Source: Nitzschia sp. pyKryTriq1 (taxonomy: Eukaryota > Bacillariophyta > Bacillariophyceae > Bacillariales > Bacillariaceae). From it: a stretch of 64,000 bases of DNA. Positions 41,362-50,901 of this stretch are shown in pieces. The notes beneath the pieces are model-generated. The model searched no databases. It saw only the letters and a list, made by a program, of their open reading frames with translations, and was not told where the DNA came from. Both the position numbers and the translations under genes were made by a program. Position 1 is the stretch's first letter. Every line of letters begins with the position of its first letter. The stretch spans positions 1,116,001 through 1,180,000 of the forward strand of contig OY101128.1 in assembly GCA_956465555.1 (NCBI GenBank). Reading direction: 5' to 3'.

Positions 41362-42375
41362 TCAGACGACGAAATCGTCGAAATAGTAATCCGAAAGCCT
41401 TTGGTCGACACTATTGTTCATTAGTTGTGGAAGAAAGTCCCCAGAAGAAGAAGCCGGCAAAATCGGTACAGGTTCGTTGTCACCGTCACACTCGAGTTGG
41501 CTTACATCATGCTCGGTCATCAAGTCAGCTAGCGTCATCGTCTCGTGATCCTGAAATTGCTGCCCGGCCGTCGCTACTCCTTCGCATTGCCTGCTGGTGA
41601 TGGTGGGTTGCCACCAATTATCGTGGCCCTCTTGTTGAAGTTCTGAAAGTCGAAGCGGTTCCAGATCGATCATCTCTTCAATTCTTTCTACCAAGAAACT
41701 GCTCGAATAAATGATCTCTGGTACGAAAGCAGCATCGCTGGTACTGCTCATCGTTTTGGTACCGCGAAACTCGTGTTCTTCTTCTCCTTGCACCAGCAGG
41801 AATTTGTTGCCCTCTTCCTCGACGAGGACTCTCGGCGGGCGGCGGGGTTTCACCCTTTCATCCGCCGGTGGCCAACAAGAATTGAGGTTGCAAATCTCCT
41901 CCTGCGATGGTGCGTCGTCCGAAGAAAATGATGACGATGATTGCGAGCCATTACTTGTAGATTGTTGCCGCGCCACTGCCATGTCCCGAAGTGCATGCCC
42001 GATCTTTTTGTGGATTTGTTCCTCTGTGAGCTCAATATATTCGTTTGTTCCCTTTGGCTTGAGAAATCGAGCGCCGACATTATCTCGAAGTGAAGCAGCT
42101 ATCTCAATAATGAGATCCGACTTCTGTTTCTTGGTGGACGCCGCGTTGTATGCGTTGAGGTTCATTTCAATGGTAACCCTGAAGCGTCGGTTACCGACAT
42201 GTTTGAACGAATTCCTGGATCGACCACACAAAATATCATAGTTCTGCAATGGAGGCGCCGGCATCACAAATTTGTTTTCGTTATTTCCGGGGGCCCTCGT
42301 ATCTTTACTTTTTGGGATACGATGATGAATGTGATTCAAACCACCTTGATTAGTTTCGTTCTTCCACGCTGTCAT
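41362..42375 (-). CDS. DUF6824-type protein (expanded family in diatoms)
   Basis: The protein is 337 aa from the ATG at 42375 (context ACCATGA); the open frame above it lacks an ATG. The conserved domain occupies about residues 43-135: DILCGRSRNSFKHVGNRRFR, then SDLIIEIAASLRDNVGARFL, then IHKKIGHALRDMAVAR. The DILCGR/GNRRFR/RFL/IHKKIGHALR pattern is the DUF6824 signature found in many diatom paralogues. Its biochemical role is unknown, though the basic, regularly spaced helices suggest nucleic-acid or regulatory function. The rest is acidic and disordered, with short hydrophobic motifs (FVPEIIYSSSFLVERIEEMI) that could be activation-like segments. Confidence 0.82.
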   Translation of the reverse strand: MTAWKNETNQGGLNHIHHRIPKSKDTRAPGNNENKFVMPAPPLQNYDILCGRSRNSFKHVGNRRFRVTIEMNLNAYNAASTKKQKSDLIIEIAASLRDNVGARFLKPKGTNEYIELTEEQIHKKIGHALRDMAVARQQSTSNGSQSSSSFSSDDAPSQEEICNLNSCWPPADERVKPRRPPRVLVEEEGNKFLLVQGEEEHEFRGTKTMSSTSDAAFVPEIIYSSSFLVERIEEMIDLEPLRLSELQQEGHDNWWQPTITSRQCEGVATAGQQFQDHETMTLADLMTEHDVSQLECDGDNEPVPILPASSSGDFLPQLMNNSVDQRLSDYYFDDFVV

Positions 42376-42779
42376 GGTCTCTGCTGCTATCACAATGTGG
42401 AGCACTGGTTGAGCTTTTTGTGTTTTGTGAGAGGAGGCCCGCAAAAAATAATAAACAATAATGCGCGGTTATGATGGCAAACAAAAAATGATGTGCGACT
42501 GAAATGCTGACGACTTTTGACGACTTTTTTTGAGATCGTGCGAACTGGTACCTGGTAACGGATGTGCAGTAGACTTCTACTGGGACCTCGCCCTTTCCAA
42601 ACGAGCTCCCATTTCCGGTATTGGCGAATCCCAGTTGGCCCCCAAGTGAACACATTTGAACAGATATTTCTACTCGAAAGATTATTTACAAATCAGCAAT
42701 CTGCCCAAAGGGGTAAATTCGAAAATTCGACTCCCTCGACTGATCTTCGCACCAGAGAACGGCTGTGCAGACTGCGGGT

Positions 42780-43010
42780 TACCGTACCGGTACAGTATTC
42801 TAATCAACTCTACTACGGTAGCTACTACTGTACTTCTACTACTAGCTACTACTACTAGCTACTACTACTACTAGTACAAGTAGTGCTGCTTTTGTACAGT
42901 CTACTACTACTACACTTTTACGCTGCTTTAGCTTAGTTTACTACTACTACTAGTAGAGTAGCAGTAGAGAGTAGTCTAGAGTGACCATTGCGCTACTACT
43001 AGTATCTACA
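42780..43010 (+). repeat. CTA-rich microsatellite block with ACTAGTA palindromes
   Basis: Interrupted runs of (CTA)n, (TAG)n and their palindromic junctions ACTAGT are visible across about 230 bp. The block can form many alternative small hairpins. Confidence 0.75.
42911..42932 (+). repeat. Dispersed repeat, partial copy c
   Basis: ACACTTTTACGCTGCTTTAGC resembles the centre of the 38-nt repeat found at 8227 and 17905. Confidence 0.4.
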
Positions 43011-43208
43011 AGTCTACGAAAGCGTGTTTGGCCTTTCTACTGCTGAACAATTTAGTGGCGGTCGGCGACCCTTGCTAGCCAGACGCATTTCAAGTTGGAC
43101 CACAGCAATTCTTTGCCTCTGGTACTAATACTATTACTCTCTTGTCGGAGTAGTAGTAGTAGCAGTAGTAGTAGTACTTGTAGAGGAGTACCGGCAGTTT
43201 CCTCCTCC

Positions 43209-45695
43209 TCAATTTTTCTTGCTTGAATTAGTATTATACTCAAAAAAGCAAAAGCTCACGTTCGGTCCCTCGTCTTGTAGATTTCCACAATACATTCCTT
43301 GATCGGCGCGTTGCGTCAAGGCCCCCCCGACATCTGAAAATCGCTCGACTCCATTAAAATCAAAGATACCATCACTTCCTCCGACAATCGTCACGTTGGT
43401 TCCATTGATGACGCATTGGTTGTTGACCGGTGGGAATCCATCGGCACATATTTCACAGCCCGAAAACACGAATAATTCGGAATCCACCAGGTAGCAAACA
43501 CCTCCTTGTTTGAGATAGAGTAGAATCAAGGTGACGGATGCAAAAAAAGGTAGCAGGGGGACGCAATGGCAAAGGAATTGCCCCCTTGTGCTGCAGGATC
43601 CTTCCAAGTAGACACTAAAAAAGTGGAGCAAAATACTGCCGCCTTCCAACCCGAGAACCACAAAGGATTCGACTTTGTTGGATTGATAAAGCAACATCCA
43701 GGCAATGACGCAACCAAAAAAGGGATTCAGCAACACCAAAAAGTTGAGTATTTTGAGGACAAGCTTGGCCTTCCATCGGAGCCAGCAACAGAAAAATTTC
43801 TTCCAAAAGCCCCGTGCTGCCCGAATGGCCTGATCTTCCTCGGTCACTTCACCCGTAAATAGACTTGGCCACATGGTGAGGATCATGGCCCGAAACAAAA
43901 AGGACAGCTCGGCCAGCACCAGCAAGAAGAACGGTGCAGTGACTGTCATGGGTATGGGCCCCAATTCGATTTGTTCGCCACAACAAGTATCATCCTCTAC
44001 CAGCGACATGAAGGCAATAATGGTCGTTGCCAAATCAAAGGCGAGTTCGGCACTGACCACGACCCAGATCAAAACTAAACTTCTGGGTGGTTTTTCTTCC
44101 ATGGGTGGAATGATTTTCCGAGGAAAGTAGGAGTAGTAGCTACTACTAGGGTGCAAGAAGGGGATCCGGTCCCCGTTTCGAGCGATGGTCGGTACTTTTG
44201 GCATTTGCATAGCTTGTTCTTGCGTCACGGGCACCAACAGAACGGTTTTGTCCCCATGCTGAATCACGGTCGGTTGGCTTACCATGATGTTGCTGTTGTT
44301 GTTGTTGTTGTTGTTGCTGCTGCTGCTAATGCTGGTTGTGGTGGCATTGTTGCTCATGCTGAAACTCGGCAAGGAAGATTGGGAACGCTGCTGCTTCTTG
44401 GAGAGTCCCCGACCCGGCAGCGTGTTAGTATTGTTGGTGGAACGTCCTCGACTAATAGTATTGTCAGCCGACATGGATCGTGCTCGACGTCCTCCCTGTT
44501 TTGTCGTCGACAAGTGGTGGTGGTGGTGGTTGCTCTTATTGAATGATGATGATGATGCTGATGATGATAAACTTCTCCTTCCTCTTCCTCCTTGTTGTTG
44601 TTCCAAAGATCGCCCTCCTCGTTTAGAGGGTGATCGTCCCCGTTGTGGTTGTGGTTGTTGTGGTTGTTGTGGTGATTGACTGGTGCTGCTGGTGTTGCAG
44701 TAAGAAGAGGAAGAGAAAGAATGATCTTGTCGTTCCAATCGTCCCCCCACTGAGTGGTGTCTCCGAGGATGATTTATTACTAATAATCGATTCGTATCCC
44801 TCATTTTGATTTTCCGTTTTGGGTTCTTGTTGCGGTTGTTGTTGTTGTTGTTGTTGGTCAGGTAACCATTCAAAGAAGCGTGATGAGGGTGCTGGCTGTT
44901 TGTATTGGTATTGGTATTTTTGTTGTTATTGTTATTTTGGGAGGCTTTGGAAGGAATCCGCCGTGGTGGAGGCAGCTGGTTCTCCAGATCGTTCATTACG
45001 AGAGAATTGTCATTACTGATTGTTCTGTCGTTGTGTTTGCTGCTGTTGTGGTTGTTCGTGGTGGTGTTGTTGTGCTTGTTGTCGTCTCCGTGAAGGTCGT
45101 GAAACAACAACAAGGGCGGAATGACGATGGAAGGGGCACTGTGGTGACCCGCAATAATAAAGGACCGGTGACGTCGCCCCCCTCGCGGCGAAGAAGAAGA
45201 AGAAGGAGACTGATGATTCTGATTCTGATTCTGATGATTATGATGATGCAATGCTACTAACGAGGAGGGAGCGGAGGATCCAAACCGGGTTTCGAGCTGT
45301 CGCTTTTTCTGCCGCGCGGATTTGCTAATACTTCTAGTAGGAGTACGGGTAGTACTAGTCCTAGGACTAGTACTAGTGCTTGTACTGTGCTGATGCTTGT
45401 TACTGCTCTTGCCGCGGCGAGGAGAGGCTCGAGTTGCTACTGCTGCTTCTGCTGATGATGATGCTGATGATTCCAAATAAGGCAGTGCTTCTGCCGCACG
45501 GGCACGTTGGTCTTCTTGATAATCAAAGACATAGGATTGATTATTATTACTGAGCATCAGGTCCTGCTGATGCTGATGCTGCTGCTGCTGCTGCTCGACG
45601 TTGACGTTGACGTTGACGTTGACGTTGTTTCCTTGTTGTTCTTGCCGGCGCCGCCGCTTCACCTTGTTGACGTTCGCTATTACCGGGATGGTCAT
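43209..45695 (-). CDS. Large multi-pass membrane protein with Asn/Gln/Ser-rich N-terminus
   Basis: The 828-aa frame has its ATG at 45695. Residues 1-510 are disordered with runs of Asn, Gln, Ser, His and basic motifs (VKRRRRQEQQ, SKSARQKKRQ). The C-terminal 290 residues contain five to six hydrophobic segments (SLVLIWVVVSAELAFDLATT, TAPFFLLVLAELSFLFRAMI, LKILNFLVLLNPFFGCVIAW, FVVLGLEGGSILLHFFSVYL, CVPLLPFFASVTLILLYLKQ) and end in a Cys-containing loop (FSGCEICADGFPPVNNQC). The function is not recognised. The last 15 codons may be read-through of an intron: a GTGAGC donor follows GPN near 43258, so the true C-terminus may lie in a further exon downstream. Confidence 0.65.
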   Translation of the reverse strand: MTIPVIANVNKVKRRRRQEQQGNNVNVNVNVNVEQQQQQHQHQQDLMLSNNNQSYVFDYQEDQRARAAEALPYLESSASSSAEAAVATRASPRRGKSSNKHQHSTSTSTSPRTSTTRTPTRSISKSARQKKRQLETRFGSSAPSSLVALHHHNHQNQNQNHQSPSSSSSPRGGRRHRSFIIAGHHSAPSIVIPPLLLFHDLHGDDNKHNNTTTNNHNSSKHNDRTISNDNSLVMNDLENQLPPPRRIPSKASQNNNNNKNTNTNTNSQHPHHASLNGYLTNNNNNNNRNKNPKRKIKMRDTNRLLVINHPRRHHSVGGRLERQDHSFSSSSYCNTSSTSQSPQQPQQPQPQRGRSPSKRGGRSLEQQQGGRGRRSLSSSASSSSFNKSNHHHHHLSTTKQGGRRARSMSADNTISRGRSTNNTNTLPGRGLSKKQQRSQSSLPSFSMSNNATTTSISSSSNNNNNNNSNIMVSQPTVIQHGDKTVLLVPVTQEQAMQMPKVPTIARNGDRIPFLHPSSSYYSYFPRKIIPPMEEKPPRSLVLIWVVVSAELAFDLATTIIAFMSLVEDDTCCGEQIELGPIPMTVTAPFFLLVLAELSFLFRAMILTMWPSLFTGEVTEEDQAIRAARGFWKKFFCCWLRWKAKLVLKILNFLVLLNPFFGCVIAWMLLYQSNKVESFVVLGLEGGSILLHFFSVYLEGSCSTRGQFLCHCVPLLPFFASVTLILLYLKQGGVCYLVDSELFVFSGCEICADGFPPVNNQCVINGTNVTIVGGSDGIFDFNGVERFSDVGGALTQRADQGMYCGNLQDEGPNVSFCFFEYNTNSSKKN
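45596..45632 (-). repeat. Short (GTTGAC)n coding microsatellite
   Basis: Five to six GTTGAC hexamers encode alternating Asn-Val near the N-terminus of the membrane protein. Confidence 0.85.
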
Positions 45696-46458
45696 ATGGT
45701 ATTAGTAATATATATTATATTACTCGTGCAGTATACTTGGACTTGGACTTGTATTACTTGGACTTGGACTGCTTGTAGTTGCAGGTTTTTGGTTTTTTGC
45801 TACCGCGATATTATAGCGGTATTATTGTATGCAGCATAGCGATATATATATATATGTGGTGACTGCTATTAAAAATGGATACTGCGGACCCACTCGTTAG
45901 CTATTGGCTGACGTACAGACCGGGCGTACCTTTGGGGGATTTTTATGGGGAACCGGCTGTACCGGTATTCAGCCTCTAGTATTAGTACAGCGTAGAACAA
46001 AACGACAGATGATGATTTCCGCGGACAATAACTGGATTTTGACCATGGCCGCAATACCGCAGGGAAAGAGAGTGACATCCTCGTACTACCTTTACTCTAG
46101 TACGAGTAATAGTAGACATAATACTACTATACATAAAACAACAATGTTCTCGTGATCCTACTACTATTCTAGTACTCTAGTAATACAAGTAGTATCGGTA
46201 GTATTGCACTTCACATTTCTTCATGCACGTCCTCCACCATGCTGCTGCTGAATGCATGATACAAGAAGAACAGCAGATTGGCAAGTACTAGTACCGTAGG
46301 CCCTTTACCTACTAATACTGAGAATGAGGAATCAATGAATCAATAAATCAACAATTGAAAACACCACCACCATGTATTGATGTACGACTAATAGTCTACT
46401 ACTGTAGTCGCTCCTCGACGAGCAGCGAGAAAAGTGGTGGTTACTCTACTAGTAGTAG
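45696..46458. other. Intergenic, TA microsatellite
   Basis: About 760 bp. It has (TA)n at 45841-45855, TACTTGGACTTGGACT repeats at 45733-45772 and CTACTAGTA words near 46380-46470. No gene is seen. Confidence 0.5.
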
Positions 46459-47595
46459 CTAGTAGTAGGCACCACGTACGAGACCTCTCCTCTTGTTTCT
46501 GCTGCCCCCGACACCACCAGAAGGTGTTGTTGTTGCTGCTGCTGCTGTTGTTGTTGTTGCTGCTGCTGCTGCGGTATTGGTGATGACGGCGTCTCGGGTC
46601 GAGGATGAGGAAGCTGCAGCCCCTCCCCGCGTCTCCCCGCTTAGTTTTGCTCGCGAAAGTTTCGGACTAGAACGGCACGTTTGTCGTGTTGCAGCAGTCA
46701 ACAATCGTGTGTCACAGAGACCGGAACAGCAGTCCGCATTTGACGTGCAAGTTTCGAAGGTGGCTTTGCAAGGAACAACAACCGGCGGCTCGGCCGTTGG
46801 TGCTGGTGCTGGTGTATCGTCCACCAATGTCGTGGTGAGAAGAGTACAACTCCATCTGGCGACGGGGAGTACGGAAGAACTGTCTGATGTCAAAAACACC
46901 CCAGTAGAGACGATTGGGTTGGAACTCGTAAACTCTTCGATCGGCAAGATAGGATCTTCCGGGTCATTGGATGGTGAGTATACTTCTCCTGTTTCAGTGC
47001 CCGCATCGAACGGGTAAGTATCGAGGATGAAAGTATGGAACCATACGCCCATGGATGTGTCGACTAAATCAAAGTCATAGAACCCTGAGAACCAGTCGGG
47101 TGAAGGTGCTATCATGGTGATGGAAGACATCATTGAATGGTTTGCATCAACCTGCAACAAACTTTTGAACGTCTGCTCTTGTTCCTCGAAGTTGAACGTC
47201 GAAACCCCAACGAGTGAGCTTCCAATACTTTCCCCCGCGAGTGTCAGCTCCTCTCGAAGCGTACTTGTGGATCCGGTTTCTGCGACAAGCTCGACGCCGG
47301 GGCTTGCAAAGCTCCCAGCGGCCCACATTCGATAGTCGGAGTTGTGAGAGGCCATCACAGGGGGGCTCCAATGGGCATCGTCCCCTGGATAGAGCCGGGG
47401 GTGGTTAGCACTGCTCCAATTATTTAGGAAATTGCACTCGTACTCTGCTGGCTGGGAGATAGGAACATTACTCGCATTCGTAAACACCACGTCGAACTGT
47501 GCATCGGCCAGGCTTGGCATGCACGCCGCTGTCAACACCGCCACGGCGATTACAGCAGATGCTCCTGCTCCTGCTCCTGCTTTGCTCGAATTCAT
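46459..47595 (-). CDS. Secreted spondin-N domain protein
   Basis: The 378-aa protein starts at the ATG at 47595 with an Ala-rich signal peptide ending near ADAQFD. A spondin_N domain covers about residues 33-215: FDVVFTNASNVPI, PGDDAHWSPPVMASHNSDYR, ASPGVELVAETG, then MMSSITMIAPSPDWFSGFYD and ILDTYPFDAGTETGEVY. The PSPDWF and DAGTxxG motifs are diagnostic. A Pro/Ala linker leads to a small Cys-rich module (CKATFETCTSNADCCSGLCD) resembling a knottin-like fold, then an Ala/Thr-rich tail. Spondin domains occur in extracellular-matrix proteins. Attachment or cell-wall roles in this organism are inference. Confidence 0.82.
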   Translation of the reverse strand: MNSSKAGAGAGASAVIAVAVLTAACMPSLADAQFDVVFTNASNVPISQPAEYECNFLNNWSSANHPRLYPGDDAHWSPPVMASHNSDYRMWAAGSFASPGVELVAETGSTSTLREELTLAGESIGSSLVGVSTFNFEEQEQTFKSLLQVDANHSMMSSITMIAPSPDWFSGFYDFDLVDTSMGVWFHTFILDTYPFDAGTETGEVYSPSNDPEDPILPIEEFTSSNPIVSTGVFLTSDSSSVLPVARWSCTLLTTTLVDDTPAPAPTAEPPVVVPCKATFETCTSNADCCSGLCDTRLLTAATRQTCRSSPKLSRAKLSGETRGGAAASSSSTRDAVITNTAAAAATTTTAAAATTTPSGGVGGSRNKRRGLVRGAYY

Positions 47596-48306
47596 TATTT
47601 TTATCTTGTTTCTCTTACCAATGGTGGTGACTTCTTAATTCGTTTGGCACAGGCGAGTCAGTAAGGATGGTATTGTTTATTGATCCAGATGCTCTGGAAT
47701 TTATGAAAGTCATAAGATAATAAGCAAGAAGCCAATATTATGTGCTGCTGGCATATCCCGGGCGGGGAGAAATTGGTTGTTCAAAACGAAGTACAGATAC
47801 GAGTAGTCTTGCATTTCGTGTTCTTTCATGCCCGAGAAAGATTTGGTATTCGCAAGATATAAAACTGCCTGCGCATTATTATTTGCATCTTTTGGTTGGA
47901 AAGTACGGTATTATACTACTGTGATGTCCGTACATTGGACATTATTTTTGCTAGACAAATTTAACTTTGCGAGAACGGCGGAATTCGGCACATGTTGATG
48001 TCATAAATTCCTCTCAAGTCCCGCTTCCATGCTACAGGTACGAGTACCTGTAGAAGAAGAAGAAGAAGAAGAAGAAGAATATGGCGGCGACGACGACGAC
48101 GACGACAAAGCCACAGTTGTCTTCTCTGGTTAGTCGCTCTACCGGTAGTCGTAGGGGGGGGAAGGAAGAGAAGATGAGTACAAGGGTACCACAGTTAGAG
48201 CAGTACTAGTACTATACGATGGTGGTCCTGTTATAGTACCAAGGAACAACAAGGGTAGTGAGTTGCTTAAGTTTTCAAATCGTTCATACATTATCGATTA
48301 GTGCTT
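47596..48306. other. Intergenic, GAA and GAC microsatellites
   Basis: A (GAA)n run at about 48053-48079 and a (GAC)n run at about 48088-48106 lie next to each other. No gene is supported. Confidence 0.55.
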
Positions 48307-50037
48307 TTAGCAAAAGCAACACCACCATATATTATTCGAACTAGTAGGCGATTGCAGTTGGTTCTTGGTGGCATGAGTAGTATTTTCCAGGAGGCAGCTC
48401 GGCCTCGCTTTCAAGGTGCCTGCTGGTGTATCAGGGTTTTGCACTTGTTCTAGTAGGACATCCGATTCTTCCATGTTTGACAAGAGCACTTCGTCTGCAT
48501 GCGGATTCGTACGTTCATCGTCACTGTATTCGTCGGTCTCTGTTCCAGTATCGTCTGAATCCAACTCCCCCGCCGGATCTTTCGTGGACGAGGACGCGTC
48601 CTTCTTGTTGGGCATTTCCCCGCATTTCCTCACCGAGAATTCCTCCTCGTTAAGTAGTGATCGTGCGTTGGACCCGCCATCCTCGGTATGACTGCGCTTC
48701 GTCATCGTATCATTCCCGGCTAATGATGATCCACCTTCCCTGTCTTCCATTTTCTTGCTGCTGGATGACCCCGCTGCAGGAGGCTTGGAGACTGCGGAGT
48801 TCAGAGTCGTGTTTTCTTCGTCGATTGTTGCGTGGCCCGTCGGGTCGTCAATTAACAAGACAGAAGACGAATCTGTCACATCACTTGCTGTTTCATGGAG
48901 TTCTTGCTGTAGTATCTCCAAACAAGAAATATTGGAACTTGTTGCTTCGACAATACACGGTGGTTCGGAGGCTTCATCTGCATCATTATTTGCAGTGGAT
49001 TCTGTGATTATGTCATGTTGCATCTCTTTTGAGTCGGGTGAGCTTGAAGATTTGCCTGTCGGTGGTGTTGTCGAGTTGAAGACTGTGTTGGATAGAGGTG
49101 GAGAAGTCTGTCTTGGTTTGAGAGGGTGGTCAGTAGAAACTCGATCCAAAGACGGGGTCCGACCTGTCGGTGACGTCTGCAAGGTGCTGGATAATAGTAT
49201 GCTTGATGAGAGCACCGCCGTCGTTGAAGGTTTTGACTCCATTTGTGGCAAAGAGTCCGATGCCGTATTGGTGCTTGACGACGCCTCTGGCTCATGATCC
49301 GTATGGTGCGGGTGTGAGATGGATGCCCTCTCTTCGCCTTTCGAGTAGCGGCTTGTAGAAACTGTTTCCAATGCGCCCGAACTAGGCTCAATAAAATAGC
49401 TCGAAGCTACCGATTGAGTTACTTCTAGCATGTCCCCCCTTGCTGCCGTAACAATTTCTGCCTTTTCTCGGCGCGAACAAGGTTGAGGTTGAATCGTCCG
49501 AGGAGCCGACACCTTGGTCAGGGTCGGAAGTTGAAATACAGCCATCCGCCGATCAACGCGTTCCTTGCTGGATCTCAACGTTGGTAGAAATGAGGGCCGT
49601 GATGATGATGAGGGTGGCACGCCGGGTGAAAGACGTGTCTTTCGATGGCTCGACGACGACTCGCCTCCTGCATTCTGATGGAACGTCGGAAGTAACGAGG
49701 CGTATCTCTGTCCAGGCGTGGATACTACTAATCTCTGGGGTGCTGGTATTGCTCGAAACAATTGTTGAGAGGAGACTGGGGGGATTTTCGACAAGTAGTG
49801 ATCTTTCGAATTTTTGAGTTGGCTTGGCAACTTCAAATTGCTTCGTGGTATGAAAGACTGTCCACTACTATTATTCTTTCCCGGAGTTTCTTGCTCGTTA
49901 TTCTTTGATTTTTCGGGCGCGAAGACAACCGCCGATGACATGATGGTCTTCGTTCTTCTTGTTGTGGTCGTTGTTTTAGCCTTGCTGGGTTCTGGCAAGT
50001 TCGAGCTGGTGGGGGGAAATCGCGTGATACCTGACAT
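48307..50037 (-). CDS. Ser/Pro/Thr-rich disordered protein of unknown function
   Basis: The frame continues above 50037 without a better start, so I take the ATG at 50037 (576 aa). It could also be a downstream exon. Composition is Ser/Thr/Pro with basic patches (KTTTTTRRTKTIMS, SSSHRKTRLSPGVPP) in the first half and acidic blocks (ELDSDDTGTETDEYSDDERT) in the second. No signal peptide, membrane segment or folded domain is seen. FQLPTLTKVSAP and SYFIEPSSGALETVS might be short binding motifs. Confidence 0.5.
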   Translation of the reverse strand: MSGITRFPPTSSNLPEPSKAKTTTTTRRTKTIMSSAVVFAPEKSKNNEQETPGKNNSSGQSFIPRSNLKLPSQLKNSKDHYLSKIPPVSSQQLFRAIPAPQRLVVSTPGQRYASLLPTFHQNAGGESSSSHRKTRLSPGVPPSSSSRPSFLPTLRSSKERVDRRMAVFQLPTLTKVSAPRTIQPQPCSRREKAEIVTAARGDMLEVTQSVASSYFIEPSSGALETVSTSRYSKGEERASISHPHHTDHEPEASSSTNTASDSLPQMESKPSTTAVLSSSILLSSTLQTSPTGRTPSLDRVSTDHPLKPRQTSPPLSNTVFNSTTPPTGKSSSSPDSKEMQHDIITESTANNDADEASEPPCIVEATSSNISCLEILQQELHETASDVTDSSSVLLIDDPTGHATIDEENTTLNSAVSKPPAAGSSSSKKMEDREGGSSLAGNDTMTKRSHTEDGGSNARSLLNEEEFSVRKCGEMPNKKDASSSTKDPAGELDSDDTGTETDEYSDDERTNPHADEVLLSNMEESDVLLEQVQNPDTPAGTLKARPSCLLENTTHATKNQLQSPTSSNNIWWCCFC

Positions 50038-50901
50038 CCCTGATTGCTGTTTCGATCCTTTTGGTACTCCTATTTGATGGAAAGACCAAAGATATATATG
50101 TTGTGTGTTGTGTGAAAAGAAAACAATGGATATCCTTCCACACAAGTAGTACCGGTACAAATGAATAGATACCTCATCGCACTCAGATCCGATATGCATC
50201 CAACCGCCCAACGGCCGAAAACTGTCCGGCTGGCGCGTTTCTCACATTCAATACCTAATACTTCGTCGTTACGTTGTACAGTGGTACCAGGTACAGTACT
50301 CGTACCGTACGGTACGGTACCTGGTACAGTACCGTTTCGCACCGGTACAGTAACGGTACCGGTAAACCTTGTACAAGTAGATTAGGGTACAGTACCAGTA
50401 CTGGTACCTGGTACTGTCCCTACTGGTACTGTACGCAACTACTTTTGGTCGTATGGGTCGTAGTCTTCTTTCTTACAGTATCAGTATTTTTAATTAAAAA
50501 ACTGCTGAAGCGTCTTTCGATCTTCGATATTTTTGTTCTTCGTAATGACCGTCCGCGTGACCCTATCCATCATCGCGACTTCCACAAAAAGCCATTCAAG
50601 GTTTCGTAACGAGCGCCGCATTACTATCTATTAATCGAGGCTTACTGATCATCCTGCGGAGTCAGTCAGTGCGACTACTACTCGTCGAGCTACTACTAGG
50701 AAGTAGAGTAGGCAGGCAGTCTAATCCACTATTACGTAGAAGTGCAAGTACGACTGCAAGTGCAAGTGCAAGAAGTACGACTGCAAGTACGACTACCAGG
50801 TTCATATTTTTGAATTCACTCAAAGTCAAAGCCAGTGTGATCTGATCTGATCTGATCTGCACTGATCTGAGTGCGCGCATTACTCACCCGGCAATATCAT
50901 C
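50038..50901. other. Divergent intergenic region with a GTAC island
   Basis: It contains the GTAC/GGTACC palindrome cluster (50275-50436), AAGTGCAAGTGCAAG and AAGTACGACTGCAAG repeats (50741-50800) and a TGATC/CTGATCTGATCTG run (50837-50868) just before the start of the large plus-strand gene. No gene is seen. Confidence 0.55.
50275..50436 (+). repeat. GTAC/GGTACC palindrome island
   Basis: About 20 GTAC tetramers occur in about 160 bp, many as GGTACC, AGTACT, TGTACA or CGTACG hexamer palindromes. No simple period is visible. The segment could fold into several alternative hairpins. Confidence 0.85.

Larger units (their letters stand above)
42376..43208. other. CTA/TAG trinucleotide-rich spacer
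   Basis: From 42780 to 43200 the sequence is dominated by CTACTACTA and its complement, with ACTAGTA palindromes. A third, partial copy of the dispersed repeat lies at 42911-42932. A minus frame 43243-43052 may hold a terminal exon of the neighbouring membrane-protein gene (see that entry). Confidence 0.5.

Noticed and set aside
44284-45260. Several plus-strand frames rich in Leu/Val antisense to the multi-pass protein
   Set aside because: They are mirror images of Asn/Gln/Ser homopolymer codons on the minus strand and have no independent protein features.
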